Part shown: positions 44,320 through 60,003 of the stretch, one piece after another
How the letters are laid out: each line of letters starts with the position of its first letter
Position numbering within the stretch: the stretch's first letter is position 1
Origin: Myxococcales bacterium
Lineage (GTDB): Bacteria > Myxococcota_A > Polyangia > Haliangiales > Haliangiaceae
Assembly (NCBI GenBank): GCA_016717005.1
Contig: JADJUF010000001.1
Span: 1,302,001-1,366,000 of the forward strand
DNA: 64,000 nucleotides
Direction of reading: 5' to 3'
Made by a program: the position numbers and the translations under genes
Notes under the pieces: generated by a model
What the model was told of the DNA's origin: nothing
Database searches by the model: none
What the model saw: only the letters and a program-made list of their open reading frames with translations

Positions 44320-44424
44320 GGGGGCTTTCGCAGCATCCTTGGAGGGGGCTTTCGCAAAGCCCCCTCCCCATTTTCGGCGGAGCCGAAAATGGGGCCCCTC
44401 CCCGAAACGTCTGACCTCAGACGC
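44320..44424. repeat. Cluster of three perfect palindromes
   Basis: Three stem-loops follow one another: GAGGGGGCTTT/AAAGCCCCCTC (44342-44352/44356-44366), CCCCATTTTCGGC/GCCGAAAATGGGG (44366-44378/44382-44394) and CGTCTGA/TCAGACG (44408-44414/44417-44423). GGGGGCTTTCGCA also occurs as a direct repeat at 44320 and 44344. The block starts on the base after the macro gene's stop and could terminate transcription, but no T-run follows. It resembles REP-type palindromes. Confidence 0.8.
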
Positions 44425-44441
44425 TGGGACCGACGCGGGTG

Positions 44442-44567
44442 GGGACAGGCTCCTGGGTCTCAACATGCTGAGATCGCTATTGAATTTCGGGCTACCGCGG
44501 CCGAAAAAGGGACAGGATCCTGGGTCCTAGGGTATCGAGATCGCTGATGATTTTCGGGCTACCGCGG
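44442..44567. repeat. 59-bp imperfect direct repeat
   Basis: Units at 44442-44500 and 44509-44567 share GGGACAGG-TCCTGGGTC at one end and TTTCGGGCTACCGCGG at the other, with GAGATCGCT in between; about 80 percent appears identical by eye. GGGACAGGNTCCTGGG is itself partly palindromic. This may be a decayed REP/MITE pair between the macro gene and nuoA. Confidence 0.7.
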
Positions 44568-44811
44568 CAGGATCGCTGGGCGCCGCTCGATCCGCGGGAT
44601 GTGCAAGAGCGCGCGCGATCCCGGCGGATGTGCGAGCGCGGGCGCGGGTGCCGGCGGGGGTCGCGGGTGTCCAGATCTGGGCCCGCAGACGCGCCCGAGC
44701 GGGATCGGTCAAGCGCCGGAGACGGGCGATCTTGCGACGAAAATCGGCCAGGGATCGAGCGGTCCCGGCGGGTTGACGGGCCGAGGCGGAGGATGCTCTA
44801 TTCGGCCCGCT

Positions 44812-45195
44812 TTGCAGCTCCAGGCATACACGCCAGCAGGACTGGCGATCCTCTGCACGCTCTTGTTCTGCGGGCTCTTCACCGCGCTCGCTGTCTTGAT
44901 CGGGCCGAAATCCTCCAACCCTGAGAAGCTGAAGCCGTTCGAGTGCGGCTCCGAGCCCATCGGCAGCCCACGCGGACGCTACTCGGTCAAGTTCTACCAG
45001 GTCGCGATCCTGTTCCTGGTGTTCGATATCGAGACCGCGTTCATGTACCCGTGGGCGCAGCTGTTCACGCGGCTGTCGCTGGGCGTCGGTGGCGCCATCA
45101 GCTTCTTCGGCTTCGCCGAGATGATGATGTTCGTCGCGATCCTGGTCGTGGCCCTCACGTACGTGTGGCGCAAGAAGGCGATCGGCTGGGACTGA
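44812..45195 (+). CDS. nuoA: NADH-quinone oxidoreductase subunit A
   Basis: The 127-aa protein has three membrane helices and the conserved KPFECGSEPIGSPRGRYSVKFY loop (with the critical Cys), then FLVFDIETAFMYPWA. It forms part of the membrane arm at the quinone chamber. The start is uncertain: no in-frame ATG or GTG is near. TTG at 44812 is used. ATT at 44800, 7-8 nt after GGAGG, is an alternative. The ATG at 44793 is in another frame. It is the first gene of nuoA-B-C-D-G-H-I. Confidence 0.85.
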   Translation: MQLQAYTPAGLAILCTLLFCGLFTALAVLIGPKSSNPEKLKPFECGSEPIGSPRGRYSVKFYQVAILFLVFDIETAFMYPWAQLFTRLSLGVGGAISFFGFAEMMMFVAILVVALTYVWRKKAIGWD

Positions 45196-45246
45196 TGCTG
45201 CGCCGACGTCATCGGCGCGCGCATCTGATCCGCTAGGAGTCTCACC

Positions 45247-45753
<507 letters not shown>

Positions 45754-45756
45754 GTC

Positions 45757-46323
45757 ATGGCGCAGAAGGTCGTAGCGGCCGTCAAGGCCAAGTTCGGCGA
45801 CGCGATCGTCGCTACCGAGTCGTCCCACGGCGACGAGGTCATCGTCGTCAAGCGCGACAAGCTCGTGGCCGTCGCCACGTTCCTCCGCGACGACCCGGCC
45901 ATGGCGTTCGACGTGCCGGTGTTCGTCACCGCGATCGACCTGCTCGACTGGCGGCCCCAGGGTCGCCGCGGCGCGCCCGACCCCGACGCGCGGCCGGAGT
46001 TCGACCCCGGCGAGCACAACGACGGCCTGCGGTTCGAGGTGTGCTTCCAGCTGCGCTCGATCACCCACCGGCACCGCGTCCGCCTCAAGGTCCAGGTCAA
46101 GGAGAACGACTGCAAGGTGCCGACCCTGTCGCTCTTGTGGGCCGGCTTCGGCTGGCAGGAGCGCGAGACCTTCGACATGTACGGGATCCGCTTCGAGGGG
46201 CACCCCGACCTCCGGCGCATCTACCTGTACGACGAGTTCATCGGCTACCCGCTGCGCAAGGACTACCCCAAGGACAAGCGCCAGCCGCTGGTCCGCCGCC
46301 CCGACCTCGTCGGAGATCACTGA
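45757..46323 (+). CDS. nuoC: NADH-quinone oxidoreductase subunit C
   Basis: The 188-aa protein ends with the 30-kDa-subunit signature ERETFDMYGIRFEGHPDLRRI and PLRKDYPKD. An acidic, Pro-rich insert (residues about 68-88, GAPDPDARPEFDPGEHND) extends a surface loop. It is a separate polypeptide and not a NuoCD fusion. It forms the Q-module with NuoB and NuoD, and is 2 bp from nuoD. Confidence 0.95.
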   Translation: MAQKVVAAVKAKFGDAIVATESSHGDEVIVVKRDKLVAVATFLRDDPAMAFDVPVFVTAIDLLDWRPQGRRGAPDPDARPEFDPGEHNDGLRFEVCFQLRSITHRHRVRLKVQVKENDCKVPTLSLLWAGFGWQERETFDMYGIRFEGHPDLRRIYLYDEFIGYPLRKDYPKDKRQPLVRRPDLVGDH

Positions 46324-46325
46324 CC

Positions 46326-49162
<2,837 letters not shown>

Positions 49163-49214
49163 CGTGTCCGCACCGCTTCGCTTGCTTCGCCGTTGAACCA
49201 CCGCAGGTACCCCG

Positions 49215-50441
<1,227 letters not shown>

Positions 50442-50450
50442 GGAGCGACC

Positions 50451-51128
<678 letters not shown>

Positions 51129-51190
51129 CAGCCGCGCGCGCACGCGCAGATCGACACCGGCTGCGCGCTCCCGCGCAGATCGCATCGACG

Positions 51191-51223
51191 CAGCGCGATC
51201 TCTCGCGCTGTTTCTTTTTTTTT
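51191..51223 (+). terminator. Intrinsic terminator of the nuo operon
   Basis: CAGCGCGA (51191-51198), loop TCTC, TCGCGCTG (51203-51210), followed by TTTCTTTTTTTTT. It is a clear rho-independent terminator 62 bp after nuoI. Confidence 0.88.
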
Positions 51224-51302
51224 GCGCGACGGGAGTGCGAGGCGGCGCCGCCACTTGCGAGTTCCCCTCGACGAATGTCGCCACGCGTCGTGAGAATTTC
51301 GG

Positions 51303-51331
51303 TTGACGCGTGTGATCGACGTCGCTAGGGT
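51303..51331 (+). promoter_or_regulatory. sigma70 promoter of the 6S RNA gene
   Basis: TTGACG (51303-51308) and TAGGGT (51326-51331) are separated by 17 bp. Transcription from about 51338 would begin exactly at the 6S closing stem. This is the best -35/-10 pair in the window. Confidence 0.75.
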
Positions 51332-51337
51332 TGAACT

Positions 51338-51524
51338 CGAACCTGACGGCTCGATTCGACAAACGGGCACAATCTGTCTCCTACACCTGCTATCCAGGGA
51401 TCTGCCTCTGTCCTGGGTGTGCATGCCCGCACGTCGGGAAGCCCAAAGGGATATGTGGAGCCCACCTACCGCATCGGTAGGGGATAGAAATGCCCACGGT
51501 CGAGCCTGTCAGGTTCGTTTTTTT
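51338..51524 (+). ncRNA. ssrS: 6S RNA
   Basis: The ends form a long closing stem: 51338-51354 (CGAACCTGACGGCTCGA) pairs with 51500-51517 with a single bulged base, followed by seven T. Inside, CTATCC (51390-51395) pairs with GGATAG (51482-51487). The strand GTGCATGCCCGCACGTCGGG with the following AAGCCCAAA (51419-51447) closely matches the conserved apical part of E. coli 6S RNA (GAGCATGCTCGGTCCGTCCGAGAAGCC from memory). Length about 187 nt is normal. 6S RNA mimics an open promoter and sequesters housekeeping RNA polymerase. Confidence 0.82.
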
Positions 51525-51760
51525 CTCTGCACCCGGTGCGTAGCGCGCCGGCGCGGATGTTGAGACGGGCGGGTGTGTGAGCGCGTGACGTGAACCAAGC
51601 GGTCCGGAGCGTGGTGCGCGGGCGGGGTAGTCGGGACAACGGGTTGGCGTGACCTCGTGACGTGAACCGCAGCCGGAGTGCCTGGGGCGTTCGGGGTGCG
51701 CCGTGCGCCTCGCGGGGTGCGTACACGTCGGGATGTGCCCGAGCGCCATTGATCAGGACG
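51525..51760. other. Gene-free stretch after the 6S gene
   Basis: No supportable gene is seen. GTGACGTGAACC occurs twice as a direct repeat (51585-51596 and 51657-51668); a near copy is on the other strand at about 4720 (GTTCACGTCAC). Its meaning is unknown. Confidence 0.4.
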
Positions 51761-51936
<176 letters not shown>

Positions 51937-51950
51937 GCGAGCCTTGCCGA

Positions 51951-53372
51951 TCAGGCGCGGGTGGCGCGGAGGCTCGCGAGGGCGACGGCGGCGACGCCGA
52001 GGGTGAGCCAGGCGCAGAGGGCGCCGGCGAGGGTGGCGCCGCGGGAGAGCGCGAGGGCGGCGCAGGTGGCGAGGTAGGCGGCGAGGACGGCCTCGGCGGC
52101 GGCGACGCCGGTCGAGGCGGCGCGGTAGCGGCGGGGGGCGCGGTCGCGGCCGATGGCGCCGTCCTTGGGCGTGCGCTCGAACGGCGTGCGGCGTCCGAGC
52201 GCGCCCAGCACGATGGCGCGCGACTGCGACAGTGCCATGCCGGCGGTGAGCGCGATCAGGGCCGGCACCCGGGCGAGCGTGCGCAGGCGCGGGCCGTCGG
52301 CGACCGCGACGAACGCCGTGATGACCGCGACCGTGACCGCGGCCGAGGTGGCGTGCACCAGCGGCGCCCAGATCGGCGCCGAGCCCAGCGCCAGCGCGGC
52401 GCCGCCGGCGACCAGCATGATCAGCGTCAGCAGGTACGGCAGGTTGTGGGTCAGGTGGAACAGGGCCTCGAGCCGGTGGCGCCATGGCCAGCGCGCGCGC
52501 GCGGTCGGTGCGATCAGCTTGCGCGCGCACTCGACCGAGCCCTTGGCCCACCGGAACTGCTGGGCCTTGAACGCGCGCACGTCGGCGGGCAGCTCGGCCG
52601 GCGCGCGCACGTCGGCGGCGTAGACGAACCGCCAGCCGGCCAGGGCCGCGCGGTAGGAGAGATCGAGGTCCTCGGTCAACGTGTCGGCGTGCCAGCCGCC
52701 GGCCGCCGCGATCGCGGTCGCGCGCCAGACCCCGGCGGTGCCGTTGAAGTTGAAGCACGCGCCGGCGGCGGCCCGGCCGCGCTGCTCGACCGCGAAGTGG
52801 CCGTCGAGCAGCATCGCCTGCAGCTGGGTCAGCAGGCCCGCGTCGCGGTTGAGGTGATCCCACCGGGCCTGGACCATGCCGACCGCGGGATCGACGAACG
52901 CGCCGACGGTGGCGCGCAGGAAGTCCGGCGTCGGCACGAAGTCGGCGTCGAACACCGCGTGCAGCTCGCCGGCGGCGACCGCGCGGCCGGCGTCGAGCGC
53001 GCCGGCCTTCCAGCCGGACCGGTCGGCGCGGTGCAGGTGGACCACGTCGACGCCGCGGGCCCGCCAGGTCGCGACCTCGGCCGCGCACAGCGCGCGGGTG
53101 TCGTCGGTCGAGTCGTCGAGCACCTGGATCTCGAGGCGGTCGCGCGGCCAGTCGAGCGCGCACGCCGCGGCGATCACGCGGGCCGCGACCGCCTGCTCGT
53201 TGAAGATCGGCAGCTGCACGGTGACGCGCGGCTCGGCCCGATCGCACCACGGCACCGGCGGCAGCGGCCGGCGCGCGCGCACGATCAAGCTCAGCCGGTG
53301 CAGCCCGTAGATCGCCAGCGCCGCGAGCGCCGCCAGGTACGCGGTCCAGGCCAGGGCCGCCGCTACCTGCAC
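51951..53372 (-). CDS. Family 2 membrane glycosyltransferase (cellulose/glucomannan synthase-like)
   Basis: The 473-aa protein has an N-terminal helix, a cytoplasmic GT-A domain with VTVQLPIFNE, LDDSTDD, FDADFVP, EDLDLSYRA and QQFRWAKGS (the D, DxD, D and QxxRW set of processive GT2 enzymes), then four C-terminal helices. It polymerises or transfers a hexose from a nucleotide sugar at the inner membrane; the product is unknown. The GTG start overlaps the end of the CPBP gene by 10 nt, so it is the third gene of the gltX operon. Confidence 0.85.
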   Translation of the reverse strand: MQVAAALAWTAYLAALAALAIYGLHRLSLIVRARRPLPPVPWCDRAEPRVTVQLPIFNEQAVAARVIAAACALDWPRDRLEIQVLDDSTDDTRALCAAEVATWRARGVDVVHLHRADRSGWKAGALDAGRAVAAGELHAVFDADFVPTPDFLRATVGAFVDPAVGMVQARWDHLNRDAGLLTQLQAMLLDGHFAVEQRGRAAAGACFNFNGTAGVWRATAIAAAGGWHADTLTEDLDLSYRAALAGWRFVYAADVRAPAELPADVRAFKAQQFRWAKGSVECARKLIAPTARARWPWRHRLEALFHLTHNLPYLLTLIMLVAGGAALALGSAPIWAPLVHATSAAVTVAVITAFVAVADGPRLRTLARVPALIALTAGMALSQSRAIVLGALGRRTPFERTPKDGAIGRDRAPRRYRAASTGVAAAEAVLAAYLATCAALALSRGATLAGALCAWLTLGVAAVALASLRATRA

Positions 53373-54259
53373 GGCCGACCGTCGGTCGGGCAGTGCGTGA
53401 CCGCGAACAGGTCCATGGTCCACGCCACGCCGACGTGGATCAGCACGCCGCCCCAGATCGAGCGCGTCCGCATCGCGACCGTGCCGAGGATCAGCCCGGC
53501 GCCGATCGCGCCGAAGGTCTCGGGCATGGGCTTGCCGTAGTGGATCATGCAGTACGGCACCATCATCACGACGATCGCGCCGGAGCCGAACGCGCGCCGC
53601 AGGCCGTGCAGCATGAACCCGCGGAAGAAGAACTCGAGCGACAGGAACTGCAGCGCGTACATCGCCTCCCACGCCCACAGGTCGAAGCTCGAGCGGCTGG
53701 CGTAGCGGTAGAACGGGTAGGTGTGCAGGAACAGCTTGGTGCCCGACGCCACGTACACCGCCGGCAGGATGACCGCGAACATGCCGACGTAGATCCACAG
53801 GTGCTTGACGAAGCCGCGCGGCGACCAGTGGTAGTCGCGCAGGCGCTCGCCCGGCAGCACCGCGACCACCAGCATCGGCAGGAGCAGGTAGCCGAACACG
53901 CGCCAGCCGGTCCACCAGACGAAGCCCTTGAGGTGCCAGTACTTGTCGGGGTGGTGGGTGTCGTACGGGAACCAGGCCTCGTAGGTGTCGCGCTGGCCGA
54001 CGTACTCCTGCAGCGTCAGCGAGACGCACACGGTCAGGAGGATCACCAGCACCTTGGGATCGAACCGGCGCGGGCCGTCGGCGGCGCCGGGCCCGCCGTC
54101 GCGATCGATCTGCTCCCACTGGTGCAGCGTCAGGTAGCGGACCAGCCGCCAGATGCGCCCGTCGCCACGCTTGCTCCACGCCACGATCGAGATCAGCGCG
54201 GCGACGCCGACGGCGATCGACAGCGCGAGGCGCAGCGCGTGGAGGAGGAAGGCGAGCAT
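53363..54259 (-). CDS. CPBP-family intramembrane metalloprotease-like protein
   Basis: The 298-aa membrane protein has about seven helices. LEFFFRGFMLHGL corresponds to the EExxxR motif of CPBP/Abi proteases but with a single Glu (L-E-F-F-F-R). The second and third motifs are seen as MIHYGKPMPE and GGVLIHVGVAW. Catalysis is therefore uncertain. It starts 1 bp after the gltX stop and overlaps the GT2 gene, so the three are co-transcribed. Confidence 0.75.
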   Translation of the reverse strand: MLAFLLHALRLALSIAVGVAALISIVAWSKRGDGRIWRLVRYLTLHQWEQIDRDGGPGAADGPRRFDPKVLVILLTVCVSLTLQEYVGQRDTYEAWFPYDTHHPDKYWHLKGFVWWTGWRVFGYLLLPMLVVAVLPGERLRDYHWSPRGFVKHLWIYVGMFAVILPAVYVASGTKLFLHTYPFYRYASRSSFDLWAWEAMYALQFLSLEFFFRGFMLHGLRRAFGSGAIVVMMVPYCMIHYGKPMPETFGAIGAGLILGTVAMRTRSIWGGVLIHVGVAWTMDLFAVTHCPTDGRPCR

Positions 54260-54260
54260 C

Positions 54261-55712
<1,452 letters not shown>

Positions 55713-55832
55713 GGTGCGGACACATAACACGGGCGATCGGGCCGCCCCCGGCTGGGCCGGCCGAGGTGGGCGGTGAAAGCTACAGAAAGCAGGAAGTCGA
55801 ACGTTCTACTTTCAATAGTTGCCGGCCACCCG

Positions 55833-55838
55833 TAGCGT
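55833..55838 (+). promoter_or_regulatory. -10 hexamer TAGCGT (leaderless promoter)
   Basis: TAGCGT ends 7 nt before the ATG at 55846. An AT-rich patch (ACTTTCAATAG) lies about 15 bp further upstream. Confidence 0.5.
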
Positions 55839-55845
55839 CGCGGCC

Positions 55846-57300
55846 ATGAGGACCCTCGCCCCTGCCCTGGTGCTCGTGCTCGCCGCCGCGGCCTGCACCG
55901 ACGGCGCCGACCCCATCCCCGACCCTGGCGCCGACCCGTTCGCGCCGCAGGCCGACACCAGCGAGGGCCTGACCAACGTCAGCGCCGATCTCGACGCGGT
56001 GCTCGAGCACGGCGCGCTCGCGACCGCCTGCGCCGACATGGCGGCGGCCCCGACCGATCGCCGGCTGCGCCTGCTGTGCGGCAAGGCGATGTTCTTCTAC
56101 GCGTCGTTCGACACGCCCGGGGTGCCGCTGCCGATCCTGACCTGGCTGGTCGACAGCTTCCCCGACCAGGTCGGCGACGGCTTCGGCCGCCTCGGCATGA
56201 TCACCGATCCGACCTCGCCCGACGCCATGCCGCTGGGCCTGCCGCGGGGGCCGGCGTTCGGCACCGTCGACGCGGTCTCGTTCGGTTGCGCGAGCTGTCA
56301 CTTCGCCCAGCTGCCCGACGGGCGCTACGCGGTGGGCGCGGCCAACCACGCCTACGCCTACGGCCGGATGAACCTGATGATGGTGGTGCTGCCGTCGCTG
56401 GCGATCCCCGGCGCCGATCCCGCGAGCCACGATCCCGACGCGATCGCGGCGATCCAGCCGCTGCGCGATCGCATGGCCGCCGATCCGGCGATCGGGACCG
56501 CGCTCCTGACCGCGCTCTTGCCGCTGATCAGCGGCGGCGGCGGCGCGATGCCGATGGTGTCGCCCGAGAACGAGCGCTGGTACGCGCGCTGGCGCACCGG
56601 CACGATGGACTTCTTCATCCAGCCGCTGCCGATCGACGACGGCGTCCACACGGTCTCGAAGATCAGCGCGCTGTGGGCGGTGCCCGACGACGACGAGCTG
56701 GCCGCGGCCGACATCGGCTCGGCGATGCTGGGCTGGACCGGCGGCACCTCGAGCGTCCACAACTTCCTGGCCGGCTTCGTCGACCTCGGCGGCGGCCCGC
56801 TCGCCGCGTGGCCGCGCGAGCGCCTGGCGCCGCTCGCCGAGTACATCGCGTCGCTGCGCGCGCCGGTGGCCGCGACCCCGCCGCCGGCGGACCAGGTGAC
56901 GCGCGGCCGCGCGGTGTTCGTCGACGCCGGCTGTCAGGACTGCCACGGCGGCCCGCGCGGCATGGGCGCGCGCACCTACCGCTTCGACGAGATCGGCACC
57001 GACGACGCGATGCAGTGGTGGGCCGACGGCCCCGATCACGACGGCCAGCTGGCGACGGGCCTGCGGTTCCAGCCCGGCGACTCGCTCACCCACCAGCTCA
57101 AGTCGCCGCGCCTGGTCGGGCTGTGGGCGATGTCGCGGTTCCTGCACAACGGCGCCCTCGACAGCCTCGAGCAGCTGCTGTGCCTGACGCCGCGCCCCAC
57201 CGACGCGACGCCCGCGTTCGGCAGCGGCGGCCACGAGTTCGGCTGCGAGCTGGCCGCGCCCGATCGGCAAGCGCTGGTCGCGTACCTGAACGCGCACTGA
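55846..57300 (+). CDS. Di-heme c-type cytochrome lipoprotein (RoxA/cytochrome c peroxidase-like)
   Basis: The 484-aa protein has lipobox AAAAC (Cys17), heme motifs C148-AS-C151-H152 and C363-QD-C366-H367, and the superfamily element LKSPRLVGLWAMSRFLHNGALDSLEQLL near the C-terminus. It has the same overall plan as the gene at 3042 but clearly different sequence. It is expected to be lipid-anchored in the envelope with two covalent hemes; reaction unknown. The start is supported by TAGCGT 7 nt upstream. Confidence 0.8.
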   Translation: MRTLAPALVLVLAAAACTDGADPIPDPGADPFAPQADTSEGLTNVSADLDAVLEHGALATACADMAAAPTDRRLRLLCGKAMFFYASFDTPGVPLPILTWLVDSFPDQVGDGFGRLGMITDPTSPDAMPLGLPRGPAFGTVDAVSFGCASCHFAQLPDGRYAVGAANHAYAYGRMNLMMVVLPSLAIPGADPASHDPDAIAAIQPLRDRMAADPAIGTALLTALLPLISGGGGAMPMVSPENERWYARWRTGTMDFFIQPLPIDDGVHTVSKISALWAVPDDDELAAADIGSAMLGWTGGTSSVHNFLAGFVDLGGGPLAAWPRERLAPLAEYIASLRAPVAATPPPADQVTRGRAVFVDAGCQDCHGGPRGMGARTYRFDEIGTDDAMQWWADGPDHDGQLATGLRFQPGDSLTHQLKSPRLVGLWAMSRFLHNGALDSLEQLLCLTPRPTDATPAFGSGGHEFGCELAAPDRQALVAYLNAH

Positions 57301-57306
57301 GCCTCG

Positions 57307-57356
57307 AGCGGGAGCGGGATCGGGATCGGGCTCCGGTTCCGGCCCCGGTTCCGCCG
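57307..57356. repeat. Short GGGATCGG / GGTTCCGG hexamer tract
   Basis: About 50 bp of imperfect hexamers fill the gap between two convergent genes and abut the stop codon of the protease gene at 57357. It matches the longer tracts at 1779 and 51761. Confidence 0.8.
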
Positions 57357-58731
<1,375 letters not shown>

Positions 58732-58850
58732 GGGGCGCGGACCCTACGCCCGGCCCCGGTCCGATGCAATCGCAACCCGGCCGCCGCCGGAACACCGCGG
58801 CCGGTCCCGACGTTGTACGGTCCGAACCTCGGAAGCTCAGGAGAACCAAG

Positions 58851-59255
58851 ATGAAGCGTCTCTGGACTTGTGTCGTCGTCGCCACCCTCGCCATCTCCAG
58901 CGCGGGGGTCGCGCTCGCCCAGCCGGCCCCGCCGGCCGCCGCCGCCGAGGCCGCCGCCGCCGAGGTCAAGGCCGGCACCGGCGTCGAGAACAAGGAGTCG
59001 GTCGGCACCGCGTCGGAGTTCACCGCCGGCACCAAGGTGTGGATCTGGTCGCGCATCACCGGCGCCAACGGCACCACCGTCAAGCACGTGTGGAAGAAGG
59101 ACGGCACCCAGGTGTGGGCCGCCAACCTGGGCGTCAAGAGCACGCGCTGGACGACCGCGTCGCGGCGCCTGCTCAACAAGGCCGGGGCCTACACCGTCGA
59201 GGTGGTCGCGGCCGACGGCACCGTGCTCGGCTCGGTCGCGTTCACGATCAAGTAG
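58851..59255 (+). CDS. Secreted DUF2914-domain protein
   Basis: The 134-aa protein has an AGGAG ribosome site, a signal peptide (ATLAISSAGVALAQPAPP) and, from about residue 38, a DUF2914 domain: TKVWIWSRITGANGTTVKHVW, RWTTASRRLL, AGAYTVEVVAADGTVLG. DUF2914 proteins are common in myxobacteria and of unknown function. A candidate -10 TACGGT at 58816-58821 gives a leader of about 23 nt, unlike its leaderless neighbours. Confidence 0.8.
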   Translation: MKRLWTCVVVATLAISSAGVALAQPAPPAAAAEAAAAEVKAGTGVENKESVGTASEFTAGTKVWIWSRITGANGTTVKHVWKKDGTQVWAANLGVKSTRWTTASRRLLNKAGAYTVEVVAADGTVLGSVAFTIK

Positions 59256-59287
59256 GCGATCGCGGGGCGCGCCCGCGCCGCGCGCGG

Positions 59288-59293
59288 TATGCT
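59288..59293 (+). promoter_or_regulatory. -10 hexamer TATGCT (leaderless promoter)
   Basis: TATGCT ends 6 nt before the ATG at 59300. Confidence 0.55.
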
Positions 59294-59299
59294 CGCCAG

Positions 59300-59965
59300 A
59301 TGTTGCTGGTCTGGGGGACGCGGTCGTACGGGCGGGTCGACGGGTTCGGTGGCCAGTTCGCGGCGACGCGGTTCTTCCACGTCTGGTTCATGCCGCTCAT
59401 CCCCCTGGGCTCGACCTGGGTGACCGAGGATCTCGGGGAGCACGCACGCGGCCACGCGATCCGGCTGTCGGGCAAGAGCCTGGCCGCCGCGTACCTGCGC
59501 ACCTGGGGCCTGCTCGGCGGCGCGATCGCGGCGCTGGTCGGCGTCGCGACCGGCGCGCTCGTGCCGATCGCGGTCGGCGCCGCGGTGGCCGGCGGCGGGG
59601 TGACCTCGTGGCGCTGGCGCACCGCCCGCGGCGTGGGCGCGCGCAGGGCCTCGCTCCTGCTCGCGACCTTGCCGACCGCGTGCGATCCGGTGCGCATGCG
59701 CCGCGGCCTGGCCGAGCAGCTCCGGATCGACGCCGAGGCCCGGTGGGCCGCGGTCGCGGACGGCCGCACGCCCGGCGATCTGATCGAGCGCGGTGACGCG
59801 ACCCCGCCGCAGCGCGCGGCCGCGTTCACGCTGCTGCGCGTGCTGGCGCGGGCCCAGCGCGGCGCCACCGGGCGCGCGGCCCGGCGCGACTCCGAGCGCC
59901 TCCTCGACGCGCCACCGGCGGCGCAGGTCGGCGGCCCCTACCGCGATCAGCTGCCGGCGCCGTGA
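59300..59965 (+). CDS. Small membrane protein, unknown function
   Basis: The 221-aa protein begins with LLVWGTRSYGRVDGFGGQFAATRFFHVWFMPLIPLGSTW, a pattern seen in small zinc-ribbon/YhbH-like myxobacterial proteins but without the Cys pairs. Two hydrophobic helices follow (about residues 72-105: LGGAIAALVGVATGALVPIAVGAAVAGGG). The C-terminal half is helical, basic and probably cytoplasmic. No function is recognised. Confidence 0.6.
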   Translation: MLLVWGTRSYGRVDGFGGQFAATRFFHVWFMPLIPLGSTWVTEDLGEHARGHAIRLSGKSLAAAYLRTWGLLGGAIAALVGVATGALVPIAVGAAVAGGGVTSWRWRTARGVGARRASLLLATLPTACDPVRMRRGLAEQLRIDAEARWAAVADGRTPGDLIERGDATPPQRAAAFTLLRVLARAQRGATGRAARRDSERLLDAPPAAQVGGPYRDQLPAP

Positions 59966-59991
59966 CGCTTGCGCCGCCGGGGCCGCGCCCG

Positions 59992-59997
59992 TAGGGT
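59992..59997 (+). promoter_or_regulatory. -10 hexamer TAGGGT (leaderless promoter)
   Basis: TAGGGT ends 6 nt before the ATG at 60004. Confidence 0.55.
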
Positions 59998-60003
59998 GCG
60001 CCG

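Noticed and set aside
44547..44924. Open frame with ATG at 44793 after GGAGG
   Set aside because: It overlaps the well-conserved nuoA frame and has no recognisable domain; it is an out-of-frame shadow.
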